Assembly (NCBI GenBank): GCA_022376515.1 | Contig: WTXI01000595.1 | Span: 1-12,574 of the forward strand | DNA from: Lactifluus volemus | Taxonomy: Eukaryota > Basidiomycota > Agaricomycetes > Russulales > Russulaceae | Direction of reading: 5' to 3' | DNA: 12,574 bases | Program-made: the position numbers and the translations under genes | Part shown: piece by piece, positions 8,166 to 12,574 of the stretch | How positions within the stretch are numbered: position 1 is the stretch's first letter | Layout of the letters: each line of letters opens with the position of its first letter | The notes under the pieces: model-generated | The model's input: only the letters and a program-made list of their open reading frames with translations | What the model was told of the DNA's origin: nothing | The model's database searches: none

Positions 8166-8791
8166 GTTGTTGGGAAGGTGATGAACGATGGGTGCGACGA
8201 CGGGAGGTGGCTGTGCTTGGGCTTGTGCGGGACGTGAGCGGTTGGTGGCAGCGACGAATTTGAAACGGGGGGCGTGGGAGGTTGGTCGGGAGGTAGGTGT
8301 GAAGTTGAAGTGGTGGGAGAGGGAGATGACTCGGATGAAGCGTCGACGGGGTCGGGTGCCGAGGGAAAGTGGAATTGATTGTGTGATTGGGGAGAGGGCG
8401 GCCTGGAATCGAGGGGCGAGGGAACGGCACTTGATTCGACTGTTGATACTGGGGCCGAGTCGAAGCGAGTCGAGGCTGCTGAAACTAGGACTGAGAAGGG
8501 TACTGATGAGCGAGAAGAAGCGGGGGAGAAGGACCGGGTATAGACTGGGCAGCGGAGGGAGAAGGTGGGTATGAAAAACGATCTTGATCCGATGAGGGGT
8601 TAGGAGACGTTGGAAGAGGAGAAGAGGGAGGGGTGGCTTGGGAAATGGATACGGATGGATTGCCGATGGGTCGGTTTGGTGAAAGGCGGGATGAACTTGC
8701 TGCGGGTGGTGTGGTTTTTGTGGGCGGTGCGGTTTTTCGTGAATTGTCCGAGGTTGTCTCTAGGTGGTAGTACTTTGGACTTCTTCTTCAT
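8166..8791 (-). pseudogene. Pro/Ser-rich N-terminal region of element 2 Gag
   Basis: An ATG at 8789-8791 opens MKKKSKVLPPRDNLGQFTKN, a basic N-terminus followed by a long low-complexity Pro/Ser/Thr region. The frame breaks near 8724-8735, beside an A run. It continues as a long Ser/Pro-rich reading to a C run (plus G run about 8522-8526), where another one-base loss moves it to the next frame. This organisation, a short basic start then a disordered linker then capsid, is common in basidiomycete gypsy Gag, so I take 8791 rather than 8165 as the likely original start. Composition bias makes the exact frame path less certain than in the capsid. Confidence 0.6.
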
Positions 8792-8849
8792 AGGGGGGGT
8801 TACCAAGAGGTAACCGAGGAGGTCAGGAAAGCCTGAGGAGGGAGTTTCG

Positions 8850-8874
8850 GAGGCAAGCGACTCTGGCTTGCCTC
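8850..8874. other. 9-bp perfect hairpin in element 2 leader
   Basis: GAGGCAAGC (8850-8858) and GCTTGCCTC (8866-8874) are exact inverted repeats separated by seven bases. They lie in the untranslated leader between the primer site and the Gag start, overlapping the distal end of the primer site. A structured leader element, for example for packaging or primer annealing, is a reasonable guess, but nothing here proves a role. Confidence 0.6.
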
Positions 8875-8887
8875 ACTGGGGCAGCCA
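8870..8887 (-). promoter_or_regulatory. putative tRNA-type primer-binding site of element 2
   Basis: Two bases (TT) after the inner LTR edge the minus strand reads TGGCTGCCCCAGTGAGGC. TGG at this position is the complement of a tRNA CCA end, as in tRNA-primed retroelements. I cannot match the remaining bases to a specific tRNA. No complementary sequence was found near the inferred transcript start, which argues against self-priming in this element. Confidence 0.5.
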
Positions 8888-8889
8888 AA

Positions 8890-9770
8890 TGTACGAGCTC
8901 TTGGGAGCCCGGGCGAGTTCGAAAGACAGAGGGGCCGGTTAAGGCAGGAGAGAGAGGGTACGATGAGGGCGCTTGCGGGACGATTCGGAATAGAGGGCAC
9001 GAGGCGCTCGAAACGAGAACGCTACGCGGAGACGAAACGAGACGAAAAGTAGACCGATAGAGACGAGAAGAGGGAGAACGAGACTGATTTCTTCTGAGCA
9101 GACAAAGTGATCCGAATCGACGAATGATTTATTGGATGCTCTTCCAGGCCAATGAGCAAGGCCTTATAACTACTTTTCTGCAGATCTGAGATAGATAACT
9201 AGAGTCCACGAAAATAGCAAGTTTCAATAGTTAGCTCAAGACTGTAATTCAGGAGGCAAGGGTGAAACACGAGAGTATAAAGAAAAGGAAGAAAAAGGAA
9301 TAGTAGATGTAGGTCTGTAAGGCGTCGGCCGTCGGGTCGCTGCATCGGACAACGCCCCGATGGGCTCAGGCCTCGCGCGAGGGCGCTTGATGATCCAAAA
9401 CGGGGAAAGTGAGGGCGGTAGTAGAGTAGTAAAACGCGATCGTGAGCGTCGTCTCGTAGTACCAGCCCTAGGAAAAGTCTGAAAGGAGTTAAGGTAACAG
9501 GTCCAGCAGAAATGAGTAGTCCAAAGAGAGTATGGTAAAGGTCCCAATAGCGGGCAATACCTGGTATGTACAAATGAAGGGGGATTGAGGGTTTTCTTGG
9601 CGAGTCTCAGCATCGGCCGAAAGTGCGTCGGTGTCGGTCGATGTCGAGCGGACGAAGGTGAAGAGCGCGGAGTCGAGATAAGGTGTGACGTCCAAATCGG
9701 GTCGTGGTTGAGGGCCGGCGCGAGGTTGAAGATGTCGGATTTCAGGCCCAGCCGCTGAGCCTACCTTACA
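8890..9770 (-). repeat. 5' LTR of element 2 (881 bp)
   Basis: The outer edge on the minus strand reads TGTAAGGTAGGCTCAGCGGC from 9770. The inner edge ends ...GAGCTCGTACA at 8890. The TGTA...TACA termini, the primer-like site just inside and the change of base composition outside 9770 set the limits. A minus-strand TATA box lies at 9164-9169. The R-U5 part has GAGACGAAA-like purine repeats at about 9010-9075. No second LTR copy is in view to confirm the ends. Confidence 0.72.
9164..9169 (-). promoter_or_regulatory. TATA box of element 2 LTR
   Basis: The minus strand reads GTTATAAGGCC here, about 600 bp inside the LTR's outer edge. That gives a U3 of about 600 bp and an R-U5 of about 250-280 nt. 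The core TTATAA is palindromic, so orientation is assigned from context. Confidence 0.45.
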
Positions 9771-10643
9771 TTGGTAGGTGCTGATAAGGATATCAATGAA
9801 CTGTATGATCATTTTGGCCCATTCCTCATATACATATCAACTTTCATCTTGTAACTTAGAAAGTATGGTTGACAGATCATGAATCTGTTTTGGCACACAA
9901 TGAGTTTGCTGACAGCATTGCAGCCATGAAAAATGGATTAAAGAGCCAGATCTGGTGTTGTGCTTGGATGCTGCCTCTCAGTCAACAACTTTTCTCATCG
10001 AAGATTTGAACATCAACGACCTTCTCGTAGAGTCCGTGTACGTATCACGACTTCAGTCAACTTGCATTCGGAGCTTTAGAAAAAAAAAGTCTGAGCGCCG
10101 GGAGCGAAGCGTGCAAGGTCAAGGCGGCTGCGCTTCAGGCAAGGATTGCACCGAAGTTCATTCTTTCTGTGACACGTTCATCCTCGATCAATCTACCCAT
10201 AGGCCGTGTATGAAGGAGGCCTTCCCCGATGGCATTCCAGCACGCGCGGCTTCATCCTCGCAATTTGGTCACTGCTGATCGGTATCACCGTGGTCAGGCT
10301 CCAAAAGCTGATGAAGATCGAACATGGTATCTTCTACGTGGCAGAGTTGACGCATTGACGAACCGAGTGGCGTTTGATCCATTCATTCTGAATAACGAAC
10401 ACTTTTACACTTTTCAATCCTGGGCTGTCAGGTGTGGTCACTCAATCAAACGAGGTCACCATTCTTTTTGTTGTCCACAGCTACGCGAATACAGGGTGTT
10501 GGTGCCTTTTTTCTGGATCATGACTTTTGGTTTAAGGATATCTACCTCAAGGTATCAAACCTTCTATAGAAAACGCTTGGAGAAGTCCGAGGAATTAGGC
10601 GTTCAGTGCGCTGCAGTTGCCGATGTACCGCACCGACCGGAAA
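9771..10643. other. 873-bp stretch with no assignable gene; fragmentary plus-strand reading frames
   Basis: Two overlapping plus-strand frames (9955-10278 and 10229-10672) have protein-like patches, for instance EPDLVLCLDAASQSTTFLI and RTWYLLRGRVDAL. A third frame reads QGVGAFFLDHDFWFKDIYL at about 10496-10552, just after a TACAG that could be a splice acceptor. None gives a complete gene with start, introns and stop, and I recognise no family with confidence. A run of nine A (10080-10088) lies in the middle. The stretch could be a decayed gene cut by the insertion of element 2, a gene with unresolved introns and frame errors, or relics of another mobile element. Confidence 0.4.
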
Positions 10644-11771
10644 TTATGTATATACATATATCCCAAGGTTGACTATTTGTAAAATACCTTCTCTTAAACG
10701 CGCATTAGCTTGTGATACGGCACGGTAGATGTCTGTAGCAGCAGACTCGGGCAGACCATACAGCTGAAGTATCTGAGGGACCGCGTCACGTCCGAGAAGC
10801 ACCTTCTGTTCTTCGTCCTTCTTATCCTCAGAAAGTTTGTTTTTTTGAATCAGGAGCGCGTTTGAGGGTGCGAGTGACGTATAAATGTCGTCTAAATCAG
10901 CATCGGAGTGTGGGACAATTGCACCACGCTGTAAGAGTGACTGAGGTAATCCGATGCTTTGTATGCTAAAAAAAAGAGCGCATAAGAAGGACAGGACACC
11001 AGCAAGTGGAGGTGGTGGTACCTCTATAATGTGACCATGACCGCCAAACACAAAAAAAAAGGCAAGTTGGGTATCACGGCTGTCAGTGGATTATTTTATA
11101 GCGGGCGGGCGGGTGTTGTATCATTGACACATACGGATCAGCATAAATGGTGCAGTCAGCGGTGCCAAAAGCATCCACATATAAAACCCCTTGCGGTGCC
11201 GTGGTGACCGCCTTGAAAGGATTGATTCAAGATGAGCCAATGGCGAGTGCCAACGAATTTAGGATGGACAAGTGGGATCTTGTTTGTGGAGGCATGTTCA
11301 GCACTAACGGTTATAGTCTGAGCTATGACACGTACGAATGCGGTTTTCTTCTGCTCCTCGGTTGGGCTTCTTGGATTAGAAAGTTTGGGACCCATGGAGG
11401 GATCCACGCCCTTCAAGGCCAGCTCCTCAAAGTCAACCCGGTCCACAAGCCTCTCTCCATACGCAAATACTTTATACTATATCGCGAATGCTTTGAATCC
11501 GACCCTCGAGGCGATGATCGGAGACGACACGAAGGTTACTGACCTTCCATGAACTCTCCGGTGCTTTGCCAAACCGGGCCCAAATGCTGGTAGCCTTGCC
11601 AGTCGCCCAATCAATCAACCCAGTTCGCTTGTTTTCTGCCTTAGGGGGCATTTGGAAGTGATAATAGACCAATGGCGAGGGTTCTCCCGTATGTCTTGGG
11701 CCGCGTACGGAGCTGGTCAGAGGCAGGGCAATGATACGCATAGGGAGCCTAGCTTTTGATACGACAGACAT
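10644..11771 (-). CDS. mitochondrial K+/H+ exchange-related family protein, five exons, frameshifted
   Basis: The sequence resembles the fungal Mit_KHE1-type family (mitochondrial inner-membrane proteins linked to K+/H+ exchange). Recognisable pieces in order are MRIIALPLT, LIDWATGKATSIWARFGKAP, FAYGERLVDRVDFEELALK, IPLVHPKF, KGFYMWMLLAPLTAPFMLI, PVIPNLPFF, CVWRSWSHYRAYKASDYL and SLLQRGAIVPHSDADLDDIY. The middle holds the hydrophobic membrane segments. Inferred exons: 11771-11544, 11476-11336, 11278-11135, 11079-11022, 10965-10644. Introns are 67, 57, 55 and 56 bp, all GT...AG. The 57-bp intron is in an open frame and less certain. The first ATG, with A at -3, is at 11771; an alternative at 11741 begins directly with MRIIALPL. 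Frame breaks lie near 11254-11260, at the nine-A run 11052-11060 and at 10941-10951. With these treated as indels the exons join in one frame of about 297 residues. It may be an assembly-damaged intact gene or a pseudogene. Confidence 0.75.
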
Positions 11772-12002
11772 CGTGTTTTTTTGTGAAAAAGTCTCGCAGG
11801 GTAGACCACAGACGAAGGACAAAAGGCTCTTAGCGGTGAACGCGGACACTTAAAGAGTACCCGACGGCAAACGAACGCGCGTTGTTGGCCTCTTCACCGT
11901 GACGACTTGCGGGCGCTCCGACGGCCAGTTGATGAACTCGGCCCGGCTCGCGACTTTGACAATTTATCGGTCGTGTGTTCTCCTTCCTCGATCTAGTTAG
12001 CC
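11772..12002. promoter_or_regulatory. divergent intergenic promoter region
   Basis: The 231 bp separate the starts of two divergent host genes and must contain both promoters unless one uses a distant element. I see no convincing TATA box on either strand. A short T run precedes the minus-strand start. No open frame of note crosses it with an ATG. Confidence 0.5.
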
Positions 12003-12440
12003 ATGAACTCGCCCCTCGAACCAGCATCCCCTGCATCATCCTCATCCGAGTCGCTTACGGATGATGTTTCTCAATCTCAAGAGTACTCCTCCCCAGCGAC
12101 CAACGAGAAGGTGGAAAGATCGAGTTTTATATCCAACACTTTCGCCTTTGCCAAAAATGTCGCAAAGCGTCGTCTACCCGGTGGATCTACCAAGACGACG
12201 AGCAATCGCGATTCCAAGGCGCGGCGTAGAGAGGGTAGCCACAGGAAGGGAGGCCAACCCGATCGGAAAGACAATGCCAAGGGTAAAGATGACCTCCTGG
12301 ATGTTGCTCTCTTCGAAGAATTGAAAAGAAGTATGTCGTTCAATCGATAGGGTCGATATCATTTATTCTATCCCCCCCTTTTTTCTTTTGCAGAAATTGG
12401 AGACCCTCTCAACGACGACGTGATTAAACGTACCGCCTGA
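12003..12440 (+). CDS. small basic protein of unknown function, two exons
   Basis: Exon 1 is 12003-12330 and exon 2 is 12394-12440, with a stop at 12438-12440, giving 124 residues. The 63-bp intron has a GTATGT donor, a long pyrimidine tract and a TTTTGCAG acceptor. Splicing in phase 1 joins FEELKR to KIGDPLNDDVIKRTA; reading through the intron instead stops at 12350. The protein has an acidic Ser/Pro-rich N-terminus, a short hydrophobic stretch (SSFISNTFAFAKNVA), a strongly basic middle (NRDSKARRREGSHRKGG) that could serve as a nuclear-localisation or nucleic-acid-binding patch, and a C-terminal segment likely to be helical (DLLDVALFEELKRK). I do not recognise a family. It is the one gene here with an undamaged frame, and it faces away from the K+/H+ exchange-related gene. 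Confidence 0.7.
12331..12393 (+). other. spliceosomal intron in the small basic-protein gene
   Basis: The donor is GTATGT at 12331. A C7/T6-rich tract (about 12372-12389) runs into CAG at 12391-12393. The 63-bp length and the strong polypyrimidine tract fit basidiomycete introns. Removing it restores an open frame for 15 more codons to a TGA. Confidence 0.8.
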
Positions 12441-12574
12441 GTTGGTTGGTGCCCATGCATGAACACTATCGATGAAGGGGCTGACTCTGGCAGTGGGTAC
12501 GATCGGTTAACTTTGTCAATTGTATTGTATATGTAGAGTGTAGAGTACAAGTGAGCGAGGCCAATCAGTCGCTT
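12441..12574 (+). other. 3' flank of the small basic-protein gene
   Basis: There is no coding sequence of note here. TTGTATTGTATATGTAG at about 12519-12535 is a T/G- and AT-rich stretch that could help direct 3' end formation about 80-95 nt after the stop. No canonical AATAAA is present. Confidence 0.35.

Larger units (their letters stand above)
3552..9770 (-). mobile_element. Ty3/gypsy LTR retroelement 2, 5' part, interrupted by element 1
   Basis: In minus-strand order: LTR (9770-8890), putative primer site (8887-8870), leader hairpin, Gag (8791 to about 7150), zinc knuckle (6993-6952), retropepsin (about 6160-5900), reverse transcriptase, RNase H and the start of integrase (to 3552). This PR-RT-RH-IN order is the Ty3/gypsy arrangement. 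The rest of integrase and the 3' LTR should lie beyond element 1, left of the window. At least six single-base frame breaks and one 8-bp tandem duplication interrupt the coding region. A target duplication would be TTGGT (9771-9775), with its partner out of view. Confidence 0.87.

Noticed and set aside
8188..8574. 128-codon plus-strand Gly/Arg-rich frame
   Set aside because: It is antisense to the Pro/Ser-rich N-terminal region of element 2 Gag and is a composition artefact.
9760..9778. CCTACC...GGTAGG inverted repeat straddling the outer edge of element 2's LTR
   Set aside because: It is six base pairs with a 7-nt loop, half in the LTR and half in the flank. It is most likely coincidence, though it leaves a little doubt about the exact LTR edge.
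10229..10672. Adenylate-forming enzyme C-terminal fragment (RTWYLLRGRVDAL compared with GRxDD-type motifs)
   Set aside because: The resemblance is limited to a few residues. The conserved aspartate pair and the sequence after it do not fit, so I do not assign the family.
10644..11051. Separate minus-strand gene starting MFGGHGH at 11051
   Set aside because: The stretch after the T run reads CVWRSWSHYR in the neighbouring frame, matching the expected continuation of the larger gene. The MFGGHGH reading also runs through an intron (10966-11021).
11147..11542. 131-codon plus-strand frame
   Set aside because: It is antisense to exons 2 and 3 of the K+/H+ exchange-related gene and shows no protein-like signal of its own.

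Overview
The window looks like nuclear DNA of a filamentous basidiomycete (probably Agaricomycetes). The evidence is two Ty3/gypsy (Metaviridae-type) retroelements of the sort common in mushroom-forming fungi, host genes with short spliceosomal introns (about 55-70 bp, GT...AG), and moderate GC content. Everything from 1 to 9770 is transposon on the minus strand; host genes occupy the right end.

Layout from left to right. (1) 1-3551: the 5' half of gypsy element 1, read on the minus strand and running off the left edge: retropepsin, Gag with a zinc knuckle, leader, primer-binding site and a 933-bp LTR (2619-3551). (2) 3552-9770: gypsy element 2, also minus strand: a broken Gag-protease-RT-RNase H-integrase reading frame, a leader with a putative tRNA-type primer site, and an 881-bp LTR (8890-9770). 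Element 1 appears to have inserted into the integrase zinc-finger region of element 2, because integrase similarity stops exactly at the outer edge of element 1's LTR. (3) 9771-10643: no confidently assignable gene. (4) 10644-11771, minus: a five-exon gene resembling the fungal mitochondrial K+/H+ exchange-related family, with three apparent frameshifts. (5) 12003-12440, plus: an intact two-exon gene for a small basic protein of unknown function, divergent from (4) across 231 bp.

The most notable signals are in element 1's LTR. Its U3 carries five 26-bp units, each holding two TGASTCA (Gcn4/AP-1-type) sites, eight of them perfect and spaced strictly 12/14/12/14 bp. A minus-strand TATA box follows. 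At the position expected for the transcript's 5' end lies an 11-nt sequence exactly complementary to the 11 nt at the primer-binding position beside the LTR, the arrangement of Tf1-type self-primed retrotransposons. Element 2 shows no such complement and has a TGG-type site, so the two nested elements probably prime differently.

Reading frames in both elements and in the conserved host gene are broken repeatedly by single-base changes, mostly one base missing from a homopolymer. Either the locus is decayed, or the assembly has residual homopolymer indel errors. Frame-based calls should be read with that in mind.
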